Source: Marinobacter sp. DY40_1A1
Lineage (GTDB): Bacteria; Pseudomonadota; Gammaproteobacteria; Pseudomonadales; Oleiphilaceae
Direction: 5' to 3'
Assembly: GCF_016597815.1 (NCBI RefSeq)
Contig: NZ_VCHA01000004.1
Location: 186,001 to 250,000, forward strand
Length of the DNA: 64,000 bases
Part shown: one piece after another, positions 16,644 to 25,785 of the stretch
Layout: each line of letters begins with the position of its first letter
Position numbering within the stretch: the stretch's first letter is position 1
Program-made: the position numbers and the translations under genes
The notes under the pieces: model-generated
Told to the model about the DNA's origin: nothing
The model's database searches: none
What the model saw: only the letters and a program-made list of their open reading frames with translations

Positions 16644-17081
16644 ATGAAGCTCATCAGCACAGTCATATTGTTACTGCTTTTGTCGGGCTGCAGCTCGGTT
16701 CAGCTCGTATCATTTTCGCCGAGCCAGGATTACTCAGTGTCTGTGGGTTCTTCTTTATTCGATGCAGTGCGTATTGACGCAAATGACATATCCCTGTTCA
16801 GTAAAAGAAAAGCCATTGGGTTCATCCGCATTGAACCTGTCCCCGAAGGCTCCGAGTCAGCGGAAGCTTTTCTGAACGAGCTTAAACTCAGCTCTGAATC
16901 AGCATCCACCAATACAACGCCATTGAATCTCCCATCTGGCTTCACGGGGTACGCAGCAAAAAATCGTAATTACGTTACCGGCTACCTATTCAGCGAAACG
17001 CACTCCGACTCAATTCTTATTTTCAGCTTCCCTGAAGGTGACTTCGACGAAATCGTCAAGACAGTCTCGGCCGGAATTTAA
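16644..17081 (+). CDS. Putative lipoprotein, copy 2 of an hcp-linked pair
   Basis: A 145-residue exported protein with signal peptide MKLISTVILLLLLSGCSS and lipobox LLSGC (Cys16 lipidated, serine at +2, so outer membrane expected). It is a diverged paralogue of the preceding lipoprotein: the two share the pattern S-x-S/E-V...F-x-x-V-x-(I/V)...IGF(I/V)(R/K) in the first 65 residues and differ more in the C-terminal half (YVTGYLFSETHSDSILIF here). A long hairpin follows directly. Function unknown. Confidence 0.7.
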   Translation: MKLISTVILLLLLSGCSSVQLVSFSPSQDYSVSVGSSLFDAVRIDANDISLFSKRKAIGFIRIEPVPEGSESAEAFLNELKLSSESASTNTTPLNLPSGFTGYAAKNRNYVTGYLFSETHSDSILIFSFPEGDFDEIVKTVSAGI

Positions 17082-17091
17082 TACGCCGCCT

Positions 17092-17139
17092 TCAGACAAA
17101 CCGTCACCACTTTTTTTTATTTGGTGACGGTTTGTCTGA
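17092..17139. terminator. Strong hairpin closing the hcp-lipoprotein locus
   Basis: TCAGACAAACCGTCACC (17092-17108) and its exact reverse complement (17123-17139), a perfect 17-bp stem with a 14-base loop containing eight T. Placement after the last lipoprotein stop suggests a transcription end. Confidence 0.75.
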
Positions 17140-17224
17140 CTCGTCGCCGAGAATCCAGTAAATTGGCAGGTACCCTAACGAAACCGATTTACCAGATCAT
17201 GAGGCGCGTAGCCCTTCCACTGAC

Positions 17225-17923
17225 ATGAAGCACCCAAAATCTCAAATGCGCCAGCTAGGCGAGCTGATGTGCAATGTTACAGAGCAGATTCTCTGGCAAC
17301 CCGCTGCAAACCGGGTTCAGGCGCAAGCGCCCGGAAGCACTCTGGTGTGCCGGGTAGGCTCAGGCCAGGCGACCTATCACCGTTTTGACCCGCAGCCAAA
17401 GCAGCACCAGATCACTTACGGCCTTCGCATGATTCAGGCCAAGCATCATCCCGCCACAGCGAGCGGCTGGCTCTCCAGCCGGGAGATTCACCGGCGCGGA
17501 TATTTCGGCGGCGAGCTGAACACGCTTAATCTGCTGGCACACACCTGCTGCCATGAGTTCGCCCACCTGCTGCAACACAGTGCGGGCCACAGGTTTCCTG
17601 GCTCGGTTCACAACCGGCACTTCTATAACATTCTTGATGGACTGCATGAAAATGGAGAGGCTGGTGTCGTGCGGGAGGTATTAGCGGAGCACGCGGAACA
17701 GCTGGGCATTGATCTGTCTAAACAGCCTTTCGAAATGCCGGATCTCAAGAAGCAGAAGTCGGGCTGGAACATTGGGGAAGCGGTGGCCTTTGACCACGGC
17801 TTGCGGGAATTTCAGGGCGAGATTACGCGGGTTAACCGCAAAACCTGCACCGTCGACGGCACAGGCAGATTCAGCGGGCAGCGCTACCGAGTCCCCATGC
17901 CTATGCTACGCAGGGTGCGCTAA
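17225..17923 (+). CDS. SprT-like zinc metallopeptidase-type protein
   Basis: A 232-residue soluble protein with the zinc-peptidase motif HEFAHLLQH at about 115-123 (HEXXH plus third histidine), in a SprT/WLM-like context: LLAHTCCHEFAHLLQHSAGHRFPG...HNRHFYNILDGLH. The C-terminal 60 residues resemble an SH3-like barrel (NIGEAVAFDHGLREFQGEITRVNRKTCTV), a mix seen in SprT-like proteins. ATG at 17225. Its last 18 bases overlap the convergent nasA gene end. Substrate unknown. Confidence 0.7.
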   Translation: MKHPKSQMRQLGELMCNVTEQILWQPAANRVQAQAPGSTLVCRVGSGQATYHRFDPQPKQHQITYGLRMIQAKHHPATASGWLSSREIHRRGYFGGELNTLNLLAHTCCHEFAHLLQHSAGHRFPGSVHNRHFYNILDGLHENGEAGVVREVLAEHAEQLGIDLSKQPFEMPDLKKQKSGWNIGEAVAFDHGLREFQGEITRVNRKTCTVDGTGRFSGQRYRVPMPMLRRVR

Positions 17924-20578
17924 CAACTCACGAATTTCCGGAACACAGGAGCCACAGTTGGTGCCGCACTTTAGAGTGCGCCCCAAGGCTTCCAGTGTCG
18001 CGTGCCCACGGCGGATGGCACTGGCAATCTGGCGGTCACCCACCTGAAAGCAGCTGCACACCAGGGCCCCGATTTCTTCCGTTTCCACAGACCGGCCCGC
18101 AAGCAAACACTGTCGCTGATCAGCGCTCAAACGTTCAGCCGAAAAGCACTGATCCAACCACGCCAGGTCCGGCAAAAGATCCGCCTCACGATCAACCAAA
18201 AGAACAGCATCCAACCGGCCATCAACTACGTGCGCTGCCCGGAAGCGCCCTTGCGCCGCATCAGCCATAATTAGCTGTGGCTCTCCCTCCAGCCAACTCT
18301 GCGCATCACTGCCCCAGTCCATCGTCTGGTTACCGGCCAGCCACCAGCTCGTACTATGGGTCAGTGGCTGGCGGCACCAATAATCACAGAGTCCCGCCAG
18401 TGCCCCCAGCCCTCCTCCGGATTCGCGACGCATCAGCCGAGCCTGCCATCGGCTCGCAAGGCTAGATAGGCTGGCAATACCGTGCTTGCTTTCTGGCTGG
18501 CCAGAGATCGGATCGGTCACAGCAGCAATCAGATTTGTTGCAACACTTTGCGAGGCAAAACATCCGCTCCAGTGAATCGGTATGAAGACCTCTCCGGGGC
18601 GTTGATCCGCTGTCAGTCGAGCCCGACCAAGAAATGCCTCAGGCCCTGGCCCGGTGAGCTGGCACAAGGTCCCGTCAGTGATCCCATAGTGGAGCGCATC
18701 GTCCGGATGGATTTCAATGGAAGGTTCCTGGCGGTGCGTCAGAAGCCGGGAGACCAGTGCCGTGCGCGTCATGGAGTGCCATTGATCACGAATACGGCCG
18801 GTATTGACCACAAGTGGATAGCGTGAGGTTACGACTTGGCAGGGCAGCCCTGCAGAAATGGGCACCATTCGGGCGCGCCCGTTATCCGTGGCAAAGCGCC
18901 CGTCAGAAAACAGCCGGGGTGTGCCGGTTACATCACCCGCCGCACCCATGGACACAGGCCACTGCACAGGTTCCAGCTGGTTATACTGAGCATCTGTCAA
19001 CTGGGCCAAAACGCCGATATCAAACACCTGACGCCCATCGCTAGCCTTGCAAGCAAGGGCGGAGAGCATCGCGTGCTCCCGAAAAATATCTGCCGGACGC
19101 TGATACTGAAAGGCCTGGGCGTGCCCAAGCTCCCGCGCAACCGACGTCAGTATCTGCCAGTCTGGGCGAGCTTCGGAAGTTAAAGGCAGAAAAGATCGCT
19201 GGCGCGAAATGCAGCGCTCCGAATTGGTCACGGTTCCGTCTTTTTCACCCCACCCAGCCGCCGGCAGTAATATATTGGCGAAGGCTGTGGTATCCGTATT
19301 CGCCATGCAGTCAGACACGATCACCGTCGGGCAAGCTGCCAAAGCCTCACAAACCCGCGCCGAATCCGGCAGGCTGACCGCAGGGTTGGTGCCCATAATC
19401 CAGAGCACCTTGATATCACCTCGATGCACTGCCTCAAAGAGCTCAACGGCTTTGAACCCGGGCGCCTCCGGAAGACGATCTGTACCCCAGAATCCGGCCA
19501 AACGCTCACGTGCTCCCGGGGTGTCGTATTCCATATGTGCGGCAAGGGTATTCGCCAGACCGCCTACCTCCCGGCCCCCCATGGCATTCGGTTGGCCGGT
19601 CAGGGAAAAAGGGCTGGCACCTGGCTTGCCAACACGGCCTGTGGCCAAATGGCAGTTGAAAATGGCGTTGCAATTGTCGGTACCGGCTGCCGACTGGTTA
19701 ACCCCCTGGGAGAACGTTGTCACAGTGCGAGGTGTATCGGCATACCACCGATAGAACTGCTCAACCTCATGCCCGGCAAGATCACATTGGGCGGCAACTG
19801 AAGCCACCGAGGGTGCAACCTCCAGTGCGCAGGCAAGGGTTTCTTCAAAGCCACTGCAGTGCTTCGCAATATAGTCAGGATTTGTCGCCCCGTGTTGTGA
19901 CAGCCACACAAGCAAGCCGTTGAAAAGAACCGTGTCTGTGCCCGGTTTCAGCTTGAGGTGAAGGTCTGCAAGGTCTGCCGTGGCGGTTCGCCGGGGGTCA
20001 ATGACCACCGCCCGGCGGCCCGCACGCTGTGATGCCTGCATACGCTGATAGAGCACAGGGTGGGCCCAGGCGGTGTTGCTGCCCGCCAGCACCAGAAGAT
20101 CCGCGAGTTCCAGATCCTCGTAACAGCCGGGAACACAGTCCTCGCCGAACGCCCGTTTGTGGGCTGCCACCGCTGAAGACATACAAAGCCGCGAGTTGGT
20201 ATCCACATGGGGTGTGCCAATAAACCCTTTGGCAAGTTTATTGGCAACATAATAGTCCTCTGTTAACAGCTGACCCGACAGGTACAGAGCCACAGACCCC
20301 GGGCCGTGCTGATCAACAGCATCGCGAATGGCACCGCACACTGCGGCAAGCGCCTCGGGCCAGCTTCGCTCCTCACCTTCAATTCGGGGTTTCAACAGCC
20401 TTCCGGCAGGTACCAGGGTGTCATGCAACGCTGAGCCTTTAACACACAGCCGGCCCTGATTGGCGGGGTGGCGTTTGTCGCCAGTCACTTCAGAAGGTGT
20501 CGCTGCCACACCACAACCCACACCACAGTATGGGCACGTGGTTTGAATGCTGTCAGCCGGTTTGATATTGGAATCCAC
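17906..20578 (-). CDS. nasA: Assimilatory nitrate reductase, catalytic subunit with C-terminal [2Fe-2S] domain
   Basis: An 890-residue cytoplasmic molybdoenzyme reducing nitrate to nitrite for nitrogen assimilation. The N-terminal [4Fe-4S] ligands are in CPYCGVGC (Cys15, 18, 22) and GRLCVKG; then come the Mo-bis-MGD domains (YLSGQLLTEDYYVANKLAKGF; GKPGASPFSLTGQPNAMGGREVGG), an MGD-binding C-domain (VVNTGRIRDQWHSMTRT), and a BFD-like [2Fe-2S] domain at the end (CSCFQVGDRQIASAI...CGTNCGSC), as in Klebsiella NasA. The start GTG at 20578 is preceded by AGAGG; the frame is open 55 codons further, but that part is unlike NasA. Electrons probably come from the NasC protein at 25948. Divergent from nrtABD. 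Confidence 0.95.
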   Translation of the reverse strand: MDSNIKPADSIQTTCPYCGVGCGVAATPSEVTGDKRHPANQGRLCVKGSALHDTLVPAGRLLKPRIEGEERSWPEALAAVCGAIRDAVDQHGPGSVALYLSGQLLTEDYYVANKLAKGFIGTPHVDTNSRLCMSSAVAAHKRAFGEDCVPGCYEDLELADLLVLAGSNTAWAHPVLYQRMQASQRAGRRAVVIDPRRTATADLADLHLKLKPGTDTVLFNGLLVWLSQHGATNPDYIAKHCSGFEETLACALEVAPSVASVAAQCDLAGHEVEQFYRWYADTPRTVTTFSQGVNQSAAGTDNCNAIFNCHLATGRVGKPGASPFSLTGQPNAMGGREVGGLANTLAAHMEYDTPGARERLAGFWGTDRLPEAPGFKAVELFEAVHRGDIKVLWIMGTNPAVSLPDSARVCEALAACPTVIVSDCMANTDTTAFANILLPAAGWGEKDGTVTNSERCISRQRSFLPLTSEARPDWQILTSVARELGHAQAFQYQRPADIFREHAMLSALACKASDGRQVFDIGVLAQLTDAQYNQLEPVQWPVSMGAAGDVTGTPRLFSDGRFATDNGRARMVPISAGLPCQVVTSRYPLVVNTGRIRDQWHSMTRTALVSRLLTHRQEPSIEIHPDDALHYGITDGTLCQLTGPGPEAFLGRARLTADQRPGEVFIPIHWSGCFASQSVATNLIAAVTDPISGQPESKHGIASLSSLASRWQARLMRRESGGGLGALAGLCDYWCRQPLTHSTSWWLAGNQTMDWGSDAQSWLEGEPQLIMADAAQGRFRAAHVVDGRLDAVLLVDREADLLPDLAWLDQCFSAERLSADQRQCLLAGRSVETEEIGALVCSCFQVGDRQIASAIRRGHATLEALGRTLKCGTNCGSCVPEIRELLAHPA

Positions 20579-20875
20579 GCTGCTACCTCTTCGCCTGTGT
20601 TTGATCACTGTTTGCTCAAAACCCAAATGCGAACTGCAATAACAAGGCCAGCGCAGCCCCACAAACCATGAACCTGGCCCCGAAACGCTGCGTACAGGGC
20701 CCGCGCGCCCATAACGTACCTGCAACAGACTCTCGCTTGGCACGTCTCCAACGATTCACAATGGTGCAAAACCACTCAATCCTGCACTAAAGCAAACCAG
20801 AATAACCTTTCTAAAATTCCGCCTGAAACCTGACAAACAAAACTAACAAACTGTTTTTAAAGTATTTTTTATCAC
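20579..20875. other. Divergent control region nasA/nrtA
   Basis: Non-coding apart from the spurious upstream extension of the nasA frame. It contains TGGTGCA (20762-20768) and TGCACT (20783-20788), which match NtrC half-sites but are not arranged as the usual TGCACC-N5-GGTGCA palindrome. I found no GG-N10-GC promoter directed toward nasA. An imperfect minus-strand hairpin (GGCCAG...CTGGCC around 20645-20680) could be a nasA leader structure but is weak. Confidence 0.4.
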
Positions 20876-20891
20876 TGGCACAAGCTGTGCA
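20876..20891 (+). promoter_or_regulatory. Sigma-54 promoter of nrtABD
   Basis: TGGCACAAGCTGTGCA: GG at 20877-20878 and GC at 20889-20890 with exactly ten bases between. Only one base differs from TGGCAC-N5-TTGCA. Transcription would start near 20902, leaving a leader of about 105 bases before nrtA. Fits NtrC-dependent nitrogen control as in Klebsiella nasF. Confidence 0.8.
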
Positions 20892-20928
20892 ATCTCCACC
20901 CTGAACATTCGAGACCACTCAGATTAAA

Positions 20929-20944
20929 CGGGCATAGGTGCCTG
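20929..20944 (+). promoter_or_regulatory. ANTAR-type hexaloop hairpin in the nrtA leader
   Basis: CGGGC-ATAGGT-GCCTG: a 5-bp stem with a six-base loop having A at position 1 and G at position 4, the pattern known for RNA targets of ANTAR antiterminators. Its 3-prime arm overlaps the 5-prime arm of the terminator at 20941, so the two structures exclude each other. NasR, encoded at 24302, is the expected binder. Confidence 0.65.
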
Positions 20945-20975
20945 CCTTCCGACAGCGGAGGGCAGGTATTTTTTT
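20941..20975 (+). terminator. Leader terminator (attenuator) before nrtA
   Basis: CCTGCCTTCCG, loop ACAG, CGGAGGGCAGG, then TATTTTTTT. An 11-bp stem with one G-T pair and a T-run, located between the promoter and the nrtA start, so it must be read through for expression. This is the expected substrate of NasR antitermination. Confidence 0.85.
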
Positions 20976-21006
20976 GTCTGAAAGAATGTCACGAGGTAGA
21001 TAATTC

Positions 21007-22395
21007 ATGAAAACATCACTGAACATGGTCGCAGGATCATTCAGCCGACTGGCTGGGCTGGCTGCTGCAGTCTCCCTTATGGCCAGTGCCGGCATGGCCC
21101 AGGCCGAGATTGGCCCACCAGAGAAGCCGGATTTGAAGCTCGGTTTCATCAAACTGACCGATATGGCGCCTCTGGCCATTGCCTGGGAGGAGGGCTTCTT
21201 TATGGACGAAGGCCTATTCGTTGAACTGGAAGCACAGGCCAACTGGAAGGTGCTGCTGAACAGAGTTATCACCGGCGAACTGGACGGCGCCCACATGCTG
21301 GCAGGCCAGCCACTGGGCGCTTCCATTGGCTATGGCACTCAGGCCAACATCATTACTGCGTTCAGCATGGACCTGAACGGCAACGCGATTACCGTTTCCA
21401 ATAGTGTATGGGAGACCATGCGCCAGCACATTCCTGAGAAGGACGGAAAGCTGGTGCACCCGATCAGCGCAAGTGCCCTGAAACCGGCAGTAGAGCAATC
21501 CCGGGAGAAGGGCGAACGCTTTCGCATGGGCATGGTGTTCCCTGTTTCCACCCACAACTACGAGCTACGCTACTGGCTGGCGGCAGGTGGCCTGAACCCT
21601 GGCTACTACGCCCCTCAGAGCGGCGATACCAGCGGCACCCTTGATGCAGACGTGCACCTTTCTGTAACCCCGCCCCCACAAATGCCCGCCACTCTGGAAG
21701 CTGGCACCATTCAGGGCTATTGCGTGGGCGAGCCCTGGAACCAGCAAGCCGTGTTCAAGGGCATAGGCGTTCCGGTGATCACCGACTACGAGATCTGGCC
21801 CAACAACCCGGAGAAGGTATTCGGTGTCAGTCAGGCCTGGGCCGAAGAGAATCCCAATACCCACTTGCACCTGCTGCGCGCCCTGATTCGCGCCGCTTAC
21901 TGGTTGGATGAAAACAACAACGCCAACCGGGAAGAGGCCGTCGAGATCCTTGCTCGCCCGAGCTACGTGGGCGCAGATGCCGAAGTCATTGCCAACTCCA
22001 TGACAGGCACTTTCGAATACGAAAAAGACGATGTCCGGGGCGTGCCAGATTTCAACGTCTTCTTCCGCCACTACGCCACCTACCCGTATCCGTCCGATGC
22101 CATCTGGTATCTCTCGCAGATGCGCCGCTGGGGCCAGATCTCCGAGGCCAAACCGGATGACTGGTATATGAAAACGGCCACACAGGTTTACCGCGGAGAC
22201 ATCTACGCCAAAGCAGCCCAATCCCTGATCGACGATGGTTTGATGAAGGCTGAAGATTTCCCCGATTTCAGCCAGGAAAACTTCTCCCGCCCCCATCAGG
22301 GAGAGCTGATAGATGGTGTCGCCTTTACCCCGCGCCAACCCAATGCCTACATCAACAGTTTTGCTATTGGCCTGAAAGGCTCCGATACCCCTTAA
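21007..22395 (+). CDS. nrtA: Nitrate ABC transporter, substrate-binding protein
   Basis: A 462-residue periplasmic nitrate/nitrite-binding protein. Residues 1-36 form a long signal peptide ([21 protein letters not shown]). The mature protein has the NrtA/NasF fold signature: [60 protein letters not shown] and [24 protein letters not shown]. Length fits cyanobacterial NrtA and Klebsiella NasF. It is the first gene of nrtA-nrtB-nrtD, behind a sigma-54 promoter and an attenuated leader. Confidence 0.95.
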   Translation: MKTSLNMVAGSFSRLAGLAAAVSLMASAGMAQAEIGPPEKPDLKLGFIKLTDMAPLAIAWEEGFFMDEGLFVELEAQANWKVLLNRVITGELDGAHMLAGQPLGASIGYGTQANIITAFSMDLNGNAITVSNSVWETMRQHIPEKDGKLVHPISASALKPAVEQSREKGERFRMGMVFPVSTHNYELRYWLAAGGLNPGYYAPQSGDTSGTLDADVHLSVTPPPQMPATLEAGTIQGYCVGEPWNQQAVFKGIGVPVITDYEIWPNNPEKVFGVSQAWAEENPNTHLHLLRALIRAAYWLDENNNANREEAVEILARPSYVGADAEVIANSMTGTFEYEKDDVRGVPDFNVFFRHYATYPYPSDAIWYLSQMRRWGQISEAKPDDWYMKTATQVYRGDIYAKAAQSLIDDGLMKAEDFPDFSQENFSRPHQGELIDGVAFTPRQPNAYINSFAIGLKGSDTP

Positions 22396-22418
22396 CGCGC
22401 CGTTCTCAGGAGAACCAC

Positions 22419-23414
22419 ATGAGCACACTAATGAACACAAGCTCCAGAATTCGACGTTTCGGGGGGCTGAAAGCACTGACAGATCGATTCACTGGCATGG
22501 AGCTGGCCCGAACCAGCAAGGAGCTGGTACTCCCGATGGTCGGCATTCTGGTCTTCCTCGGTTTCTGGCATCTGGCTGCACCCCAAGTGAACACCTCGTT
22601 GGGCTCCTTCCCTGGCCCGGTGCAAGTCTGGGAGCAGAGCGGACAGCTCTGGCAGGAGCACATCAATCAAAGGGAACGGGCGGACAAGTTCGTAATAATG
22701 CAGGAGGATCGAAATGCTCGAATTCTGGCTAAAAACCCAGACGCCGAAGTCAAGATCCGAAGCTACCCCGGTGCCCCGACGTTTGTGGACCAGATTGTCA
22801 CCAGCTTGATCACCGTCATGGCGGGCTTCCTTCTGGCAACAGCGATCGCCGTCCCACTGGGCATAGTGCTGGGTCTTAACCGGCACCTTCAAGCAGCGAT
22901 CAACCCACTGATCCAGATATTCAAACCCGTTTCGCCACTAGCATGGCTACCTCTGGTCACCATGGTGGTATCGGCTACTTACGTCAGTGAAGACCCAATG
23001 TTCGAGAAGTCATTCCTCACCTCGATGATCACCGTCACCCTGTGCAGCCTTTGGCCCACCCTGATCAACACAGGCGTTGGCGTAGCTGCGGTGAATCCCG
23101 ACCTGTTGAATGTCTCGCGGGTTCTGCGGTTGTCATTCTGGACCCACGTGATGAAGGTCGTTCTTCCATCCTCGATACCCATAATCTTCACCGGGCTTCG
23201 CGTCTCGCTCGGCATTGCCTGGATGGTATTGATTGCTGCTGAGATGCTGGCGCAGAGCCCCGGGCTTGGCAAGTTTGTCTGGGATGAGTTCCAGAACGGC
23301 AGCAGCCAGTCCTTGAGCCGGATCATGGCGGCCGTGCTGGCCATCGGTTTTATCGGCTTTGTACTGGATCGCATCATGTTGACGCTTCAGAAGAAAATTG
23401 CGTGGAACGAGTAA
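22419..23414 (+). CDS. nrtB: Nitrate ABC transporter, permease
   Basis: A 331-residue inner-membrane permease. About six hydrophobic segments follow a cytoplasmic N-terminus and a longer first periplasmic insertion (VWEQSGQLWQEHINQRERADKF). The permease signature is the region RVLRLSFWTHVMKVVLPSSIPIIFTGLRVSLGIAW. The ATG follows CAGGAGAA, 23 bases after nrtA. It forms the channel for NrtA-delivered nitrate with NrtD as motor. Confidence 0.94.
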   Translation: MSTLMNTSSRIRRFGGLKALTDRFTGMELARTSKELVLPMVGILVFLGFWHLAAPQVNTSLGSFPGPVQVWEQSGQLWQEHINQRERADKFVIMQEDRNARILAKNPDAEVKIRSYPGAPTFVDQIVTSLITVMAGFLLATAIAVPLGIVLGLNRHLQAAINPLIQIFKPVSPLAWLPLVTMVVSATYVSEDPMFEKSFLTSMITVTLCSLWPTLINTGVGVAAVNPDLLNVSRVLRLSFWTHVMKVVLPSSIPIIFTGLRVSLGIAWMVLIAAEMLAQSPGLGKFVWDEFQNGSSQSLSRIMAAVLAIGFIGFVLDRIMLTLQKKIAWNE

Positions 23415-23425
23415 CGGAGAAACTT

Positions 23426-24292
23426 ATGAGCAAGCCCCATTTGGAACTGACCGGCGTGGAAATGTCTTTTGATACACCCAAGGGTTCCTTTATTGCACTG
23501 GATAACATCAACCTGAAAATCAAAAAAGGTGAGTTTGTCTCCCTGATTGGCCATTCCGGCTGCGGTAAATCCACAGTCCTGAACATCGTCGCCGGCCTGC
23601 TGCAAGCTACCAAGGGCGGATGCATTCTGGATGGCCATGAGATCAACTCTCCCGGGCCAGAGCGGGCCGTGGTGTTCCAGAACCATGCTCTGATGCCCTG
23701 GTTGACGGTGTACGAGAACGTGGAATTGGCGGTGCAACAGGTATTCCGTAAGTCCATGACAAAACAGGAGCGTCAAAGCTGGATCCATCACAACCTGGAG
23801 TTGGTCAACATGGCCCACGCTGCCACCAAGCGGCCGGGGGAAATTTCAGGTGGCATGGCACAGAGGGTTGGCATCGCCCGGGCATTGGCAATGAAGCCCA
23901 GCGTGCTGCTGATGGATGAGCCTTTTGGCGCTCTGGATGCGCTGACCCGGGCTCACCTGCAGGACTCCCTGATGGAAATCCAGCAAGAGCTGAACAACAC
24001 GGTGATCATGATTACCCATGATGTGGACGAAGCGGTGTTGCTGTCTGACCGCATTATCATGATGACCAACGGCCCCGCGGCGGCCGTCGGGGAAGATCTT
24101 TATATCGATCTGGAAAGGCCCCGTAACCGGGTCACTCTGGCGGATGATCCCACCTACGTGCACTACCGGCAGGAGGTTCTGAAGTTTCTCTATGAGAAGC
24201 AACGTAAGCTGGAAAGCATCACCCCGCGCCGGAATAATCAAACGACTGGCACAAACATGCAAAAAGACACCGCTCCGGCGGCGAAGGCCTGA
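23426..24292 (+). CDS. nrtD: Nitrate ABC transporter, ATP-binding protein
   Basis: A 288-residue ATPase. Walker A GHSGCGKST, Q-loop FQNHALMPWLT, signature [16 protein letters not shown] and Walker B LLMDEPFGALDALT are all intact. It has NrtD length, without the extra substrate-binding-like domain of cyanobacterial NrtC. The ATG at 23426 follows CGGAGA; the frame also extends upstream to a GTG at 23402, overlapping nrtB, which is less likely. Last gene of the operon, converging with nasR. Confidence 0.94.
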   Translation: MSKPHLELTGVEMSFDTPKGSFIALDNINLKIKKGEFVSLIGHSGCGKSTVLNIVAGLLQATKGGCILDGHEINSPGPERAVVFQNHALMPWLTVYENVELAVQQVFRKSMTKQERQSWIHHNLELVNMAHAATKRPGEISGGMAQRVGIARALAMKPSVLLMDEPFGALDALTRAHLQDSLMEIQQELNNTVIMITHDVDEAVLLSDRIIMMTNGPAAAVGEDLYIDLERPRNRVTLADDPTYVHYRQEVLKFLYEKQRKLESITPRRNNQTTGTNMQKDTAPAAKA

Positions 24293-24301
24293 ACAGGTCG
24301 C

Positions 24302-25606
24302 TTACTTCAACACATCAGCCATAGACACCAGTGCCCGAGCAACCTCGGGCAGCTTTTTACCCTGATCCATGGCCAGCTTTCGCAAAACCCGATGAGCGTC
24401 ATCGTTGTTGATTTTGCGGTGACGCATCAACAACAAGACCGCCTTTTCCTGAACTTTCCTCTCTTCCAGAGCGTCTTTGGCACTCTGCAAATCCTCGCTC
24501 ATCTGTTGAAGCCGACGTGACTGTGCCTGCACCAGGTCAAAAATTGATCGTCCAGATTGTTGACCAATACCGTCGCTGTTCCAGACTTCGCCTGACTGGA
24601 TCTGCCCACTGTTGTCTGGCTCACAGAGTACCAACATGGACGGCACAGAATTTTCTGGCTGCTCAAGTGCTGCAATCAGTACCTCATGATGTGCCAGTGA
24701 GTTCCGTGCGTCTGCATAGCGCTCGGCACAGCGCCCATGAAAACTGTTTTCCACCGATTCCTCTACCTTTTTGAGCTCATCCATACGCTCGCTCATTAGC
24801 GCAAACCAGTGATCAGCATGTTCCGGGTCCAGAGGTTTGTATCGGCCGATGGCGCATCCGAACCGCCGCAGACGCTCCACTTCCTGCTCCCGCTCATGAG
24901 CAAGCAGGCTCTTCAGTAGCTGGCCGCTCTGCTCATCGGCAAACTCGACAAACACTTCAAAACACCGCCCCTGCGCTTCAACAAGGTGCGTCATGCGCCG
25001 GCCCAGTGCACTGTCAAAGCGTCCTGTGGAGAATCCGACGGAGCCTGCTGCGCGCTCTTGACCACAGAACTCTTTGCCCTTCATCAGATGCACCATAGCC
25101 ACCAGCAAACGCGCAAGCGAGGGATCTACGGCAGTATCCGCCGCTTCGAAAACCACAGTAATCAGCCGCTGGATAAGCGTGCTGTAGGACTCGGTTGTCT
25201 CTGGCACCGACAGTGCCCGGGCTTTCACCCGCACGCGCAGCGCTGTCAGGCTCTCCAGCCCATGAAGGGCACTGGCAATATGAGCCAGCAAGTGGCTGCT
25301 GACAGGGTGTGTCGTCAACTCTTCATGGATCTCAGCCAGTGCCCGCTTGAAAACGATATACAAACACTCCGATTCAGCGACCATAGTTTTTCTCTCCAGG
25401 CCAAACTTTTCACCGCCCGATCCCAGAAAAATGGAGGACGCTCCGCGTTCCCGCTGCAGCCCGTGCACGAGATTGCTGATGCTCTGCACCAGCTTCCCCA
25501 TCTGCAAAAAATACTGGAGGTTCATAAGCTCGCACCGCCGCGATGCGATCAGGTACGCCTCAGCCGAGGGCTGGACAAGGTTGTGTCGACGCTTGCTGAT
25601 ATCCAT
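24302..25606 (-). CDS. nasR: NasR, nitrate/nitrite-responsive NIT-ANTAR transcription antiterminator
   Basis: A 434-residue cytoplasmic regulator. The N-terminal NIT domain (about 20-330), all helical, senses nitrate or nitrite; the segment QSISNLVHGLQRERGASSIFLGSGG is characteristic. The C-terminal ANTAR domain (about 370-434) contains LEERKVQEKAVLLLMRHRKINNDDAHRVLRKLAMDQ and binds hexaloop RNA hairpins. In Klebsiella NasR prevents termination in the nasF leader. Both plus-strand nas operons here carry matching leaders (20929 and 25865). The ATG at 25606 follows CCGGAG with good spacing; a 17-codon upstream extension to 25657 is rejected. Convergent with nrtD and divergent from nasC. Confidence 0.95.
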   Translation of the reverse strand: MDISKRRHNLVQPSAEAYLIASRRCELMNLQYFLQMGKLVQSISNLVHGLQRERGASSIFLGSGGEKFGLERKTMVAESECLYIVFKRALAEIHEELTTHPVSSHLLAHIASALHGLESLTALRVRVKARALSVPETTESYSTLIQRLITVVFEAADTAVDPSLARLLVAMVHLMKGKEFCGQERAAGSVGFSTGRFDSALGRRMTHLVEAQGRCFEVFVEFADEQSGQLLKSLLAHEREQEVERLRRFGCAIGRYKPLDPEHADHWFALMSERMDELKKVEESVENSFHGRCAERYADARNSLAHHEVLIAALEQPENSVPSMLVLCEPDNSGQIQSGEVWNSDGIGQQSGRSIFDLVQAQSRRLQQMSEDLQSAKDALEERKVQEKAVLLLMRHRKINNDDAHRVLRKLAMDQGKKLPEVARALVSMADVLK

Positions 25607-25696
25607 TTCAAAACTCCGGGTGTAGTCACATTGCTGCATCACTGGAAACCGGAGCAATTACCGCGCCAGCAAAAACGCATCAAAGTCGTGCAGCCT

Positions 25697-25713
25697 GCTC
25701 CTGCAAGGTGCAA
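25697..25713 (+). promoter_or_regulatory. NtrC-binding site upstream of nasC
   Basis: TGCTCCTGCAAGGTGCA matches the NtrC palindrome TGCACC-N5-GGTGCA with one mismatch and the correct five-base centre. It lies 74 bases upstream of the -24 element at 25787, a normal enhancer position. Confidence 0.65.
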
Positions 25714-25785
25714 AAAAACCGGATACCCAAGCTCCACACCTATCAAGGAAACATCAACGCATTGATTTTAAGGGTTTTTGTAATT

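Noticed and set aside
20579..20743. 55-codon upstream extension of nasA
   Set aside because: Unlike any NasA N-terminus; GTG at 20578 with AGAGG precedes the conserved cysteine motif.
20740..20800. Full NtrC palindrome upstream of nrtA
   Set aside because: Only isolated half-sites (TGGTGCA, TGCACT) in the wrong arrangement; recorded as weak in the control region entry.
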